This document shows positions 56,770 through 64,000 of a stretch of DNA of 64,000 nucleotides, one piece after another (position 1 is the stretch's first letter; each line of letters starts with the position of its first letter). The notes under the pieces were generated by a model. The model saw only the letters and a program-made list of their open reading frames with translations. It did not search any database and was not told where the DNA came from. The translations under genes were made by a program, and so were the position numbers. Source of the DNA: Agrobacterium tumefaciens str. B6 (GTDB lineage: Bacteria > Pseudomonadota > Alphaproteobacteria > Rhizobiales > Rhizobiaceae); the NCBI RefSeq assembly GCF_001541315.1, contig NZ_LMVK01000003.1:84776-148775 (forward strand), in the 5' to 3' direction.

Positions 56770-58061
56770 TCCTTGGCCCAGAACTTCCAGAACGGCTTCT
56801 TTTCCGGCGCTTCCGGTGCCGGTGCGGCGGAATAGGCAAGCGGGTTCATGGCCGGAACGGGGATGCTCTGGGCGGCAGCTCCGGTCTGACCGGCTGCGGC
56901 CGGGGTGGCTGAGGCAACCATCGTCGGTGCCGCGGGGGCCGGGTTCGATTGCGGGGCAGCGGGCTGGACGGCCGAAGGACGCGGGCCGCGCAGGGCCGAG
57001 GCGGTTGCGGTTGTGGCCGGTGAGGACGACGTCACCTGCTGCGCCTTCTTCTCCATCAGCGCGGCATATTCCGTTTCCTTCATCAGCTTGCCAGCTTTCA
57101 GCGCCGAGCCGGTCGGCGCATAGGCGGGTTCGCGGCCCTTGCGCTTTTCGGCCACCAGCGCCTTGCGCTCCGCCTCGCTCGGGTCGTACCAGGCCATGCC
57201 GTCATATTTCTTCATCGCCGTTGCATAGGCGAGATCGTAGGTCTTTTCGTAGCTCGACAGCGCGCTTGCGAGTGCCGGCGGCGTGCTCATCGGCGGGCAC
57301 TGGGCGGCGGCATTGAAACTGCCGCCTTCGGTCTGCTGGTTGAAGACATATTTCTTCTCGCAGACATTCACTTCCGGCGGGCGCTTGGTGACTTCGAAAT
57401 TGTCGTAGCCGACCTTCAGCATCTTCCAGAATTGGAGATGCTCGCTCTGGCGATGGCGAGCCATGTTTTCCGCCGTCATGCGGAAGGGGAAGGCCTGCAG
57501 CTGCACGGTTTTCTGGCCGCCCTTGAAGGCGTCGCGCGCGAAACCGTAGATTTCAAGAATCTGTGCATCCGTCATCGAATAGCAGCCAGAGGACGAGCAG
57601 GCGCCATGGATCATCAGATTGGTGCCGTTGCGGCCATTGGCGGCATCGTAACGGTTCGGGAAACCGGTATTGATGGCGAGATAATATTTCGAATTCGGGT
57701 TCAGATGAGCGGGAGTGAGGTTGTAGAAACCTTCCGGCGCCTGCCGGTCACCCTCTTTCACCTTGGGGCCGAGTTTGCCGGACCATGCGCAAATCTCGTA
57801 GCCGGCGATCTTTTCGAAACGGTTGTCGCGCCTGGCTTTCCAGATCTCTAAGGCACCTTCTTCCTTGAAGATGCGGATCATGATCGGTGAGGTACGGTCC
57901 ATGCCCCTTTTGTCGATCTCGGCCAGAATGGACGGAGACAGCGGGTAATCGACCTTGTTCTTGACGTGGGAGACGTCGCGCTCAACGGTTTCGAGCGTAT
58001 CGTTGCAGCCGGCAAGAACGAGCGCGGTGCAGGCAAGAAGTGCAAAATGTGTCAAACGCAT
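56766..58061 (-). CDS. L,D-transpeptidase (YafK-type) lipoprotein
   Basis: A 431-residue lipoprotein with lipobox LAGC (Cys19). The catalytic domain (about 55-245) is of the YkuD/ErfK type with the signature MIHGACSSSGCYSM: His152 and the nucleophile Cys160. It is the YafK branch, which has been linked in E. coli to release of Braun lipoprotein. The C-terminal ~120 residues are Ala/Pro-rich and low in complexity (for example QPAAPQSNPAPAAPTM), probably a flexible linker. It heads the two-gene unit with tusA. Confidence 0.88.
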   Translation of the reverse strand: MRLTHFALLACTALVLAGCNDTLETVERDVSHVKNKVDYPLSPSILAEIDKRGMDRTSPIMIRIFKEEGALEIWKARRDNRFEKIAGYEICAWSGKLGPKVKEGDRQAPEGFYNLTPAHLNPNSKYYLAINTGFPNRYDAANGRNGTNLMIHGACSSSGCYSMTDAQILEIYGFARDAFKGGQKTVQLQAFPFRMTAENMARHRQSEHLQFWKMLKVGYDNFEVTKRPPEVNVCEKKYVFNQQTEGGSFNAAAQCPPMSTPPALASALSSYEKTYDLAYATAMKKYDGMAWYDPSEAERKALVAEKRKGREPAYAPTGSALKAGKLMKETEYAALMEKKAQQVTSSSPATTATASALRGPRPSAVQPAAPQSNPAPAAPTMVASATPAAAGQTGAAAQSIPVPAMNPLAYSAAPAPEAPEKKPFWKFWAKE

Positions 58062-58253
58062 GATCTGATCCGAAAGACGATGGCACGAAGCGGCGGCAGT
58101 TCTACACCGTCCCGTGTGTATTTTAAATACGGTATTAACCGTTTACATCTTCTTAACTCAAATCGGATCCGCCCCCGCGGCCGCCGATACATCTTTTGAT
58201 GTGACCGGACTATGGCCGAGTTGGGGCGATATTCAAGGAAAATAAGGCCGGGC

Positions 58254-59207
58254 TTAAAGGTTCCGGCCGATATCCAGGAATTTCTGGCGGCGTTCGGCGC
58301 GCAGCTGTGTGCCGGAACGCTGGGAAAGATCGGCCAGAGCCTTGGCGATGACGTCACCGGTTGCACTGATGACGGTTTCCGGGGCGCGATGCGCGCCGCC
58401 GATCGGCTCCGGAATGATCCCGTCGATGACGCCGAGCGACTTCAGATCTTCTGAAGTGATCTTCATATTGGTCGCGGCTTCCTTGGCGCGGGTCGAATCG
58501 CGCCAGAGAATGGAGGCGGCACCTTCCGGCGAGATCACCGAATAAATGGCATGCTCGAGCATGTAGACGCGGTTGCCGGTGGCGATCGCGATTGCGCCGC
58601 CCGAGCCGCCTTCGCCGATGACGACGGAGACGATCGGTACCTTCACGTTGAGGCACATTTCCGTCGAACGGGCGATGGCTTCGGCCTGGCCGCGCTCTTC
58701 CGCGCCAACACCGGGATAGGCGCCAGCCGTATCGATGAGGGTGATGACCGGCAGCGAGAAACGGTCGGCCAGTTCCAGCACGCGGATCGCCTTGCGATAA
58801 CCTTCCGGGCGCGGGCTGCCAAAATTATGCTTCAGGCGGCTCTTGGTGTCGTTGCCTTTTTCCTGGCCGATGATGGCGACGGGCTGGCCGTTGAATCGGG
58901 CAAGGCCCGCCTGGATGGCGGCGTCTTCGGCAAATTTGCGGTCACCGGCGAGCGGCGTGAAATCGGTGAACAGCGCTTTGGCATAATCGACAAAATGCGG
59001 ACGCTGCGGATGACGCGCGACCTGCGTTTTCTGCCAGGCGTTCAGCTTGGAATAGATGTCCTGCATCGCGTCGTTGACGCGCGATTCCAGACGGTTGATC
59101 TCCTCCGAGGTGTCTATGCTCTCGTCTTCATCGGCAAGCTTCTTCAGCTCGATGATCTTGCCCTCAAGGTCCGAGATAGGTTTTTCGAAGTCGAGATAAT
59201 TGTGCAT
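58254..59207 (-). CDS. accA: acetyl-CoA carboxylase carboxyltransferase subunit alpha
   Basis: AccA (317 aa) pairs with AccD to transfer CO2 from carboxybiotin to acetyl-CoA, making malonyl-CoA for fatty acid synthesis. It starts with the coiled-coil region ([20 protein letters not shown]). The crotonase-fold core contains [38 protein letters not shown] and the oxyanion-hole glycines of [16 protein letters not shown]. Length matches the family. The xerD gene lies 62 bp upstream on the same strand. Confidence 0.98.
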   Translation of the reverse strand: MHNYLDFEKPISDLEGKIIELKKLADEDESIDTSEEINRLESRVNDAMQDIYSKLNAWQKTQVARHPQRPHFVDYAKALFTDFTPLAGDRKFAEDAAIQAGLARFNGQPVAIIGQEKGNDTKSRLKHNFGSPRPEGYRKAIRVLELADRFSLPVITLIDTAGAYPGVGAEERGQAEAIARSTEMCLNVKVPIVSVVIGEGGSGGAIAIATGNRVYMLEHAIYSVISPEGAASILWRDSTRAKEAATNMKITSEDLKSLGVIDGIIPEPIGGAHRAPETVISATGDVIAKALADLSQRSGTQLRAERRQKFLDIGRNL

Positions 59208-59269
59208 GAGATCCGTTTCCGATCGTTTTGCGCAAGGTTTGACCGGATTATCCGGCGGTTCCGGTCGCT

Positions 59270-60265
59270 CTAATCAAGGTTTTTGCCCTGTTTGGCAAGG
59301 GGGTGATGTGTTTGTACCAGCTCTTGCAAGCGTTCTTCCAGCACATGTGTATAGATTTGTGTCGTTGAAATGTCGGAATGGCCGAGCAGTTCCTGCACCG
59401 CGCGCAGATCCGCACCATTCTGCAGGAGGTGGCTGGCAAAGGCGTGACGCAGGACATGCGGCGACACCGCAGAGGGATTAAGGCCCGCGCGAATGGCAAT
59501 GTCCTTGAGGTCGCGGGCGAAAACCTGCCTCGGCAGATGCCCTTCCTTGCTGTTCGAAGGAAACAGCCAGGGGTTTTCTGAACTGTCCGCCTTCTTCTGT
59601 GGGGCGGGCGTTTTGCTTTTCTCCGCGACGAGCGATTTTCTGGCGGCGTCGTATTTTTCCATCGCCTCTATGGCTGTGCGGGACAGAAGGACCATGCGGT
59701 CCTTGTTGCCCTTGCCGCGGATCATCAGGAAGCGACCTTCCTGGCGCAGCACTTTCACCGGCAGGGAAACGAGTTCGCTGACGCGCATGCCCGTCGCATA
59801 GAGCAGTTCGAGCAGCAGATGCATACGGATGCGGGCAAGCTGGCCGGGACCGCTTACCGCGGCCTCCTCAGCGGCGATGCCGAGAAGTTTCGTCACGTCG
59901 GCGACGCTCATCGTTTTCGGCAGGGTGAGGCCCTTCCTGGGCGCGTCGATGATGCCGGTCGGGTCGTCGACGCGCAGTCCTTCCGAATAAAGGAACCGAT
60001 AGAATTGCCGCATGGAGGAAAGCCGCCGTGCCTGCGAGGTGGCGGCAAAGCCTTGCGCGGAAAGATGGGTCAGATAGGCGGAAAGGTCGGCTGTCGCGGC
60101 TTCCATCAGGGACTGGCCGCGCCCGCCGAGAAACTCGCGCAGATCGGAAAGGTCGCGCTCATAAGAAGAAAGCGTGTTGGCGGCGGCACCGCGTTCGGCG
60201 CTCATCATTTCCAGAAAACTTTCGAGCCGCGCGCCGTCCCGCCCGCTCATTTCTTTACCGCTCAT
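59270..60265 (-). CDS. xerD: tyrosine recombinase XerD
   Basis: XerD (331 aa) acts with XerC at dif to resolve chromosome dimers. The N-terminal SAM-like DNA-binding domain runs to about 100 ([17 protein letters not shown]). The catalytic set is Arg in [12 protein letters not shown], Lys in GKGNKDRMV, His-X-X-Arg in [12 protein letters not shown], His in [10 protein letters not shown] and the nucleophile Tyr in IYTHVLEER. The start at 60265 overlaps the stop of the small membrane protein gene (ATGA); an in-frame ATG at 60250 is possible. An insert of about 20 Lys/Ser/Pro-rich residues near 215 ([16 protein letters not shown]) is longer than in E. coli XerD. Confidence 0.95.
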   Translation of the reverse strand: MSGKEMSGRDGARLESFLEMMSAERGAAANTLSSYERDLSDLREFLGGRGQSLMEAATADLSAYLTHLSAQGFAATSQARRLSSMRQFYRFLYSEGLRVDDPTGIIDAPRKGLTLPKTMSVADVTKLLGIAAEEAAVSGPGQLARIRMHLLLELLYATGMRVSELVSLPVKVLRQEGRFLMIRGKGNKDRMVLLSRTAIEAMEKYDAARKSLVAEKSKTPAPQKKADSSENPWLFPSNSKEGHLPRQVFARDLKDIAIRAGLNPSAVSPHVLRHAFASHLLQNGADLRAVQELLGHSDISTTQIYTHVLEERLQELVQTHHPLAKQGKNLD

Positions 60266-60435
60266 GGGGTGCGCCTTGCCGGCTCCGTTGCCGGCGGGGT
60301 CAGCCCCCCGGGGGGGGTGCGCACAGACACCTCGCGGGCGCGCGGCTTGACGACCATGACGAGCAGCACCATGCCGCCATAGATCAGCCCCGCGATGGTC
60401 GCCAGTATCATCGTGAAGCGGAAGAGGGTGGGCAT
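60262..60435 (-). CDS. small single-pass membrane protein upstream of xerD
   Basis: A 57-residue protein with one TM helix ([21 protein letters not shown]), a basic VKPRAREV boundary and a Pro/Thr-rich tail. The ATG at 60435 has GGAG six bases upstream. Its stop overlaps the xerD start by ATGA, so it is coupled to xerD. A C6G8 homopolymer block near the C-terminal codons (60304-60317) is a place where slippage or sequencing error could change the tail. I know similar short rhizobial proteins but no function. Confidence 0.7.
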   Translation of the reverse strand: MPTLFRFTMILATIAGLIYGGMVLLVMVVKPRAREVSVRTPPGGLTPPATEPARRTP

Positions 60436-60623
60436 GGCGGCTCCGTAAGGGTGGCGGTCGAAATCTATATGCGGTGCGGCGAAAGCGGCGACAAGATCAA
60501 AATGGCCGCTCCGCCCCGTGCCGCATGCGGCGATGATTGTGATTCGCCGCAATTCAGTCAGCAATTTGGCTTGACGCTTCGTAAACATTTGCAGATATCC
60601 ATGCCAAACGGGCTTTCAAATTT

Positions 60624-61205
60624 ATGAATGAAACGAATTTATCCGTCCCGGCCACACTCGGGGAGCAAGCGCGGGCAAAGCTCGGACGGCGCAACATCGT
60701 CTTCGTCGGGCTGATGGGGGCTGGAAAGTCGGCGGTGGGCCGCATGGTCGCCCAGCAGCTCAAGGTTCCGTTCATTGATACGGATGTCGAAATCGAGCGC
60801 GTATCGCGCATGACGATATCGGAACTTTTCGCCACCTATGGCGAAGAGGAGTTCCGGGCGCTGGAAACGCGGGTCATCAAGCGCCTGCTGCGCGGAGGCC
60901 CCAAGGTCATCTCCACCGGCGGCGGCGCCTTCATCAACGACAATACCCGCCGGCACATTACGCGCGGCGGCATTTCATTTTGGCTGAAGGCCGATCTCGA
61001 GGTGTTGTGGGAAAGGGTCAACAAGCGCGACCACCGTCCGCTTCTCAAGACCGAAAATCCCAAGGCCACCCTGGCGGCGCTGATGGAGAAGCGCTACCCG
61101 ATTTATGCGGAAGCGGACATGACCATCGAATCCCGTGATGTCCGCAAGGAAATCATCGTGACCGAAGTGTTGACCGCCATAGCCGGCATCGAACAGAAAG
61201 ACTGA
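60624..61205 (+). CDS. aroK: shikimate kinase
   Basis: AroK (193 aa) phosphorylates shikimate at O3, the fifth step of the shikimate pathway. The P-loop GLMGAGKSAVGRM (29-41), the shikimate-binding FIDTDVEIE (Asp), EEEFRALE, STGGGAFI and the lid with NKRDHRPLL are all present. It is 20-odd residues longer at the N-terminus than E. coli AroK. The aroB gene starts four bases after its stop, and the two are divergent from the xerD unit. Confidence 0.97.
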   Translation: MNETNLSVPATLGEQARAKLGRRNIVFVGLMGAGKSAVGRMVAQQLKVPFIDTDVEIERVSRMTISELFATYGEEEFRALETRVIKRLLRGGPKVISTGGGAFINDNTRRHITRGGISFWLKADLEVLWERVNKRDHRPLLKTENPKATLAALMEKRYPIYAEADMTIESRDVRKEIIVTEVLTAIAGIEQKD

Positions 61206-61209
61206 CACC

Positions 61210-62343
61210 ATGACGCCTTCCGAAAACCACGCCGATGAACGTCTCGTCCATGTGCCGCTCGGCGAGCGCGCCTATGACATTCTGATCGGGCCTGGCCTGA
61301 TCGGCCGGGCGGGCGGTGAAATTTCCGCGCGGCTGAAGGGCAGGCGCGCGGCGATCATCACCGATGAACATGTCGCGCCGCTTTATCTTGAAGGTCTGAT
61401 GGATGGCCTGCAGACTGATGGCATCGAGGCCGTTTCGCTCACCCTGCCGGCTGGCGAAAAGACCAAGAGCTTCGAGCATCTGGTCACCGTCTGCGATGCG
61501 GTTCTGGCAGCAAGAGTGGAGCGTAACGATGCGGTGATCGCACTCGGCGGCGGCGTTATCGGCGATCTCGCCGGTTTTGCGGCGGGCATCGTGCGCCGCG
61601 GTGTGCGCTTCGTGCAGATACCGACCTCGCTGCTGGCGCAGGTCGATTCTTCCGTCGGCGGCAAGACCGGCATCAACACCCGCCACGGCAAGAACCTCGT
61701 CGGCGTTTTCCACCAGCCCGATCTGGTGCTGGCGGATACGGCGGTGCTCGATACGCTGAGTCCGCGGGAGTTCCGCGCCGGTTACGCCGAAGTCGTCAAA
61801 TATGGCCTGATCGACAAGCCGGATTTCTTCTTCTGGCTGGAAAAGAACTGGGATGAAATCCGCACCGGCGGCCCCGCCCGCATCCAGGCGATTGCGACCA
61901 GCTGCCAGGCCAAGGCCGATGTGGTGGTGGCCGACGAGAAAGAAAACGGCGTGCGCGCCCTTCTCAATCTCGGCCACACCTTCGGCCATGCGCTGGAAGC
62001 GGCGACCAATTATGACAGCAAGCGGCTGGTTCACGGCGAAGGCGTCGCCATCGGCATGGTGCTGGCGCACCAGTTCTCCGCACGCCTGAACCTCGCAAGC
62101 CCTGATGATGCGGCCCGCGTCGAAGCGCATCTGAAGGCAGTTGGCCTGCCGACAACGATGAAGGATATTCCCGGTGAACTGCCGCCGGTCGAAACGCTGA
62201 TGACGGCGATCGGGCAGGACAAGAAGGTCAAGGGCGGCAAGCTCACCTTCATCCTCACCCACGGTATTGGTCAGTCCTTCGTGGCTGACGATGTTGCGGC
62301 GTCCGAGGTGCAGTCCTTCCTGTCGGAGAAGCATCCGGGTTAA
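61210..62343 (+). CDS. aroB: 3-dehydroquinate synthase
   Basis: AroB (377 aa) makes 3-dehydroquinate from DAHP using NAD+ and a divalent metal. NAD-binding GGGVIGDLAGFAAG, VDSSVGGKTGINTRHGKN, and the metal-ligand motif GHTFGHALE are present. It starts four bases after aroK, an operon typical of proteobacteria. Confidence 0.98.
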   Translation: MTPSENHADERLVHVPLGERAYDILIGPGLIGRAGGEISARLKGRRAAIITDEHVAPLYLEGLMDGLQTDGIEAVSLTLPAGEKTKSFEHLVTVCDAVLAARVERNDAVIALGGGVIGDLAGFAAGIVRRGVRFVQIPTSLLAQVDSSVGGKTGINTRHGKNLVGVFHQPDLVLADTAVLDTLSPREFRAGYAEVVKYGLIDKPDFFFWLEKNWDEIRTGGPARIQAIATSCQAKADVVVADEKENGVRALLNLGHTFGHALEAATNYDSKRLVHGEGVAIGMVLAHQFSARLNLASPDDAARVEAHLKAVGLPTTMKDIPGELPPVETLMTAIGQDKKVKGGKLTFILTHGIGQSFVADDVAASEVQSFLSEKHPG

Positions 62344-62350
62344 GTTATCC

Positions 62351-62378
62351 CCGGCGCCACGCGGTCAAAAGGCGCCGG
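62351..62378. repeat. inverted repeat between convergent aroB and P-loop gene
   Basis: An 8-bp perfect arm CCGGCGCC pairs with GGCGCCGG across a 12-base loop. No strong T-run follows on the plus strand. It overlaps the stop of the minus-strand gene and may act as a weak or factor-assisted terminator. Confidence 0.45.
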
Positions 62379-62898
62379 TCTCGCTGGCAAGGCGTCCTAT
62401 CGTTTGCAGCGGCATCGTCGACACATCTGCACGCCTTTGAAGGCGGATTTTGCCGCCGCCGAAGGTTTCATAAAGCTGCAAATGTCCCGCAAAGGAGGAT
62501 GACGTCGTCCGCGTCCAATAATCTCCTGCCCAGGCCAGAAGTGCCGCCTGATCGCTTTCGGTCTCGCCGTGCTGCGCTCCGCGCCGCAACAGGCCCTCGC
62601 GGCATTCTGCCCAGGGGAGGTCGAGCCATATCAGCACCTTCGCGCGCGGCAGCGCCGTTTCAACCAGCCAGCCATAGACCCCTTCGATGATCCAGTCGCT
62701 GGTATTGGCATGCCGGGCCACCAGAAGTCTGGCTTCCGCTTCGTCCCGTTTGCGGCCATCCTCTTCCCAGTGAAGGCGGTCGAGATCGTAAAAGGGCAAT
62801 TTCAGCGCCGAACCGGCTTTTGCGGCGAGACTGCTTTTGCCGGATCCGCTGTTGCCGATGATGGCGATGCGGAGCGAAGGGCTGGCTGCTATCGACAT
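62365..62898 (-). CDS. P-loop nucleoside/adenylate kinase-like protein
   Basis: A 177-residue ATP-binding protein with Walker A GNSGSGKSSLA (residues 15-25) and the following FYDLDRLHWEEDG. The segment DWIIEGVYGWLVETALPRAK and VLIWLDLPWAECREGLLRR resemble the FlaR/topology-modulation group of small kinases. It probably phosphorylates a small substrate; which one is unknown. It is transcribed toward aroB and shares its 3' end with the short inverted repeat. Confidence 0.85.
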   Translation of the reverse strand: MSIAASPSLRIAIIGNSGSGKSSLAAKAGSALKLPFYDLDRLHWEEDGRKRDEAEARLLVARHANTSDWIIEGVYGWLVETALPRAKVLIWLDLPWAECREGLLRRGAQHGETESDQAALLAWAGDYWTRTTSSSFAGHLQLYETFGGGKIRLQRRADVSTMPLQTIGRLASETGAF

Positions 62899-63000
62899 TT
62901 GGGTAATCCGTCGAGTTAAGGTTCTCTCTTGGAATGCAGAATCTTTGCACCAACTGGATTTTTAGCCCGGAAATACGAAAGCAATGTTGCGTGGTTAAAA

Positions 63001-63282
63001 CTAGAACCGCACCGCTTCCCCCGGCGCCGCCGCCTCGATCGCCAGCGCATGCAGCCCCGCGTCGAGTTCCGGCTTCAAAAGTGCGTTGATCGCCCGGTGG
63101 CGTTCGACGCGAGACTTGCCGGAAAAGCTTTCGGACACTATCTGAACACGCATATGCGTCTCGCCTGTGCCGGTCATATCCGGCTGGTGGCCCGCATGCA
63201 TCTGGCTTTCATCGACGACCCTCAGGCGCTCGGGTGAAAAGCTCTCCCGGAGCTTGGTTTCTATGCGTTCTCGCAGGGACAT
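63001..63282 (-). CDS. bolA: BolA family protein
   Basis: A 93-residue protein with the BolA fold. It begins MSLRERIETKLRESFSPERL, then VVDESQMHAGHQ with an invariant-position His, ETHMRVQIVSESFSGKSRVERHRAINALL (in part) and LHALAIEAAAPGEA at the end. BolA proteins bind monothiol glutaredoxins and link iron-sulfur status with cell shape. It is divergently transcribed from the J-domain-type gene, an arrangement common in Rhizobiales. Confidence 0.93.
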   Translation of the reverse strand: MSLRERIETKLRESFSPERLRVVDESQMHAGHQPDMTGTGETHMRVQIVSESFSGKSRVERHRAINALLKPELDAGLHALAIEAAAPGEAVRF

Positions 63283-63396
63283 GCGACGGGCTCCATTCTC
63301 GTTGGCTGGTCTTGAAGGGGGCTACCTAAAAGCCAGCAACATTCCGCTTTGTCAATTCTTGTTGTGCAGCTTTTCGCACCCCATAATCAGGGCATC

Positions 63397-64000
63397 ATGA
63401 AACTGGATTCGAAATATTTCGATCGCATCCGCACGCGCCGGAAAAGGGAGCGGGAACCTGAGGTTCAGGCCCCCACCTGCCAGTGGGACGGATGCGATAA
63501 ACCGGGCATTCACCGGGCACCCGTCGGCCGCAATGCCGAGGGGCAATTCTTCCTGTTCTGTTTTGAGCACGTGAAGGAATACAACAAGGGCTATAATTAT
63601 TTTTCCGGCCTCTCCGACAGCGAGATCGCCCGTTACCAGAAGGAAGCGATCACCGGTCATCGCCCCACCTGGACGGTCGGCGTCAACAAGACGGCCCGCG
63701 ACAGCCCGCTGCATTCCACGCTGCGTTCCGGCACGGCCAGCGGCAATGCCCGTACCCGCGATCCTTTCGGCTTTGCCGGCGGGTTTTCGGGGGGCGGGCT
63801 CCCCCCCCCCCGCGCTTGGGTCTTCGGACGGCCACCACCTCCCCCATCCCGGGCCCCTCCCGTGATTTGGGCGGCAAAGAGCGGGGTAAATAACAGCACC
63901 CACACCGGGGCCGCCGCCGCACCCGATGGGGTTGCCCAGCCCCTCCCCGCCCCGGGCGGAAGGAAGCAAAGAAAACCTTTTTCCCGCCGCAACATCATTC
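63397..64000 (+). CDS. J-domain (DnaJ-type) protein, 3' part lost or unreliable
   Basis: The frame opens at an ATG at 63397 and starts MKLDSKYFDRIRTRRKRERE. It continues with APTCQWDGCDKPGIHRAPVG and FFLFCFEHVKEYNKGYNYFSG, the N-terminal signature of an alphaproteobacterial J-domain protein encoded divergently from bolA and usually followed by cobS. Up to about residue 130 it reads well. From about 63785 the sequence turns into long C/G runs, and the expected C-terminal J domain with its HPD motif cannot be found, although the frame stays open to the window end. Treat the last ~70 codons as suspect. Confidence 0.7.
   Translation, partial: MKLDSKYFDRIRTRRKREREPEVQAPTCQWDGCDKPGIHRAPVGRNAEGQFFLFCFEHVKEYNKGYNYFSGLSDSEIARYQKEAITGHRPTWTVGVNKTARDSPLHSTLRSGTASGNARTRDPFGFAGGFSGGGLPPPRAWVFGRPPPPPSRAPPVIWAAKSGVNNSTHTGAAAAPDGVAQPLPAPGGRKQRKPFSRRNII

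Overview
The window is core chromosomal DNA of a Rhizobiaceae alphaproteobacterium, most likely an Agrobacterium of the tumefaciens complex. The evidence is the GC-rich coding style, the gene order, and specific landmarks: a tRNA-Arg(CCT) gene split by a small group I intron (classically described in Agrobacterium tumefaciens), a serC-type RNA leader ahead of serC-serA, a Zur-like palindrome ahead of a His-rich COG0523 gene, and the bolA / J-domain gene pair. From memory, the block gap-tkt, ruvCAB-tol, ftsH-glmM, serCA lies on the linear chromosome (chromid) of strain C58; this is recollection, not a search.

Layout. 1-5.4 kb: the 5' part of a CPA1 K+/H+ antiporter gene on the minus strand, a small lipoprotein, then a tkt-gap operon (minus). 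5.7-10.6 kb: a DUF4164 protein and zapA, a 6S RNA, a CNNM/HlyC-type transporter overlapping a 5-formyl-THF cyclo-ligase, a YmdB-type phosphoesterase and an exported MBL-fold protein. The zapA - 6S RNA - cyclo-ligase order is an old proteobacterial arrangement. 10.6-15.6 kb: a PNPOx-family protein (minus), yebC, a luciferase-like monooxygenase (minus) and a large chemoreceptor (minus). 15.8-26.5 kb: a long plus-strand run carrying the Holliday-junction genes ruvC-ruvA-ruvB, a small DUF2945 protein, DinB, two tandem Nudix hydrolases, ybgC, and the complete Tol-Pal system tolQRAB-pal-cpoB. 26.5-31.5 kb: tilS, ftsH, glmM. 31.7-38.6 kb: a beta-barrel outer-membrane protein, serC-serA with their RNA leader, a Tim44-like protein and opgC.

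38.8-43.8 kb: mnmA, a CAT-anticodon tRNA, a small secreted protein, tRNA-Gly(GCC), a PrdX/YbaK editing protein, a CnoX-type thioredoxin-TPR chaperone, a Lon-N-like protein and a Trm112-like protein. 43.9-51.5 kb: a 1818-residue thioester alpha-2-macroglobulin gene overlapping pbpC. 51.6-58.1 kb: a small hypothetical protein, the intron-split tRNA-Arg, an M20 amidohydrolase, a D-Ala-D-Ala carboxypeptidase, a Zn-type COG0523 GTPase, a palindromic intergenic repeat, tusA and an L,D-transpeptidase lipoprotein. 58.2-64 kb: accA, xerD with a small membrane protein, aroK-aroB, a P-loop kinase-like protein, bolA and a J-domain-type protein cut by the window edge.

The functional themes are the cell envelope (Tol-Pal, PBP1C with alpha-2-macroglobulin, DD-carboxypeptidase, L,D-transpeptidase, OpgC, GlmM), central metabolism (Tkt/Gap, SerCA, AroKB, AccA), RNA maturation (TilS, MnmA, two intact tRNAs, one split tRNA, 6S RNA) and DNA maintenance (RuvCAB, XerD). 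I see no prophage, insertion sequence, CRISPR array or defence island. The last ~215 bases look abnormal (long C/G homopolymers and loss of the expected protein), as at the end of a contig.
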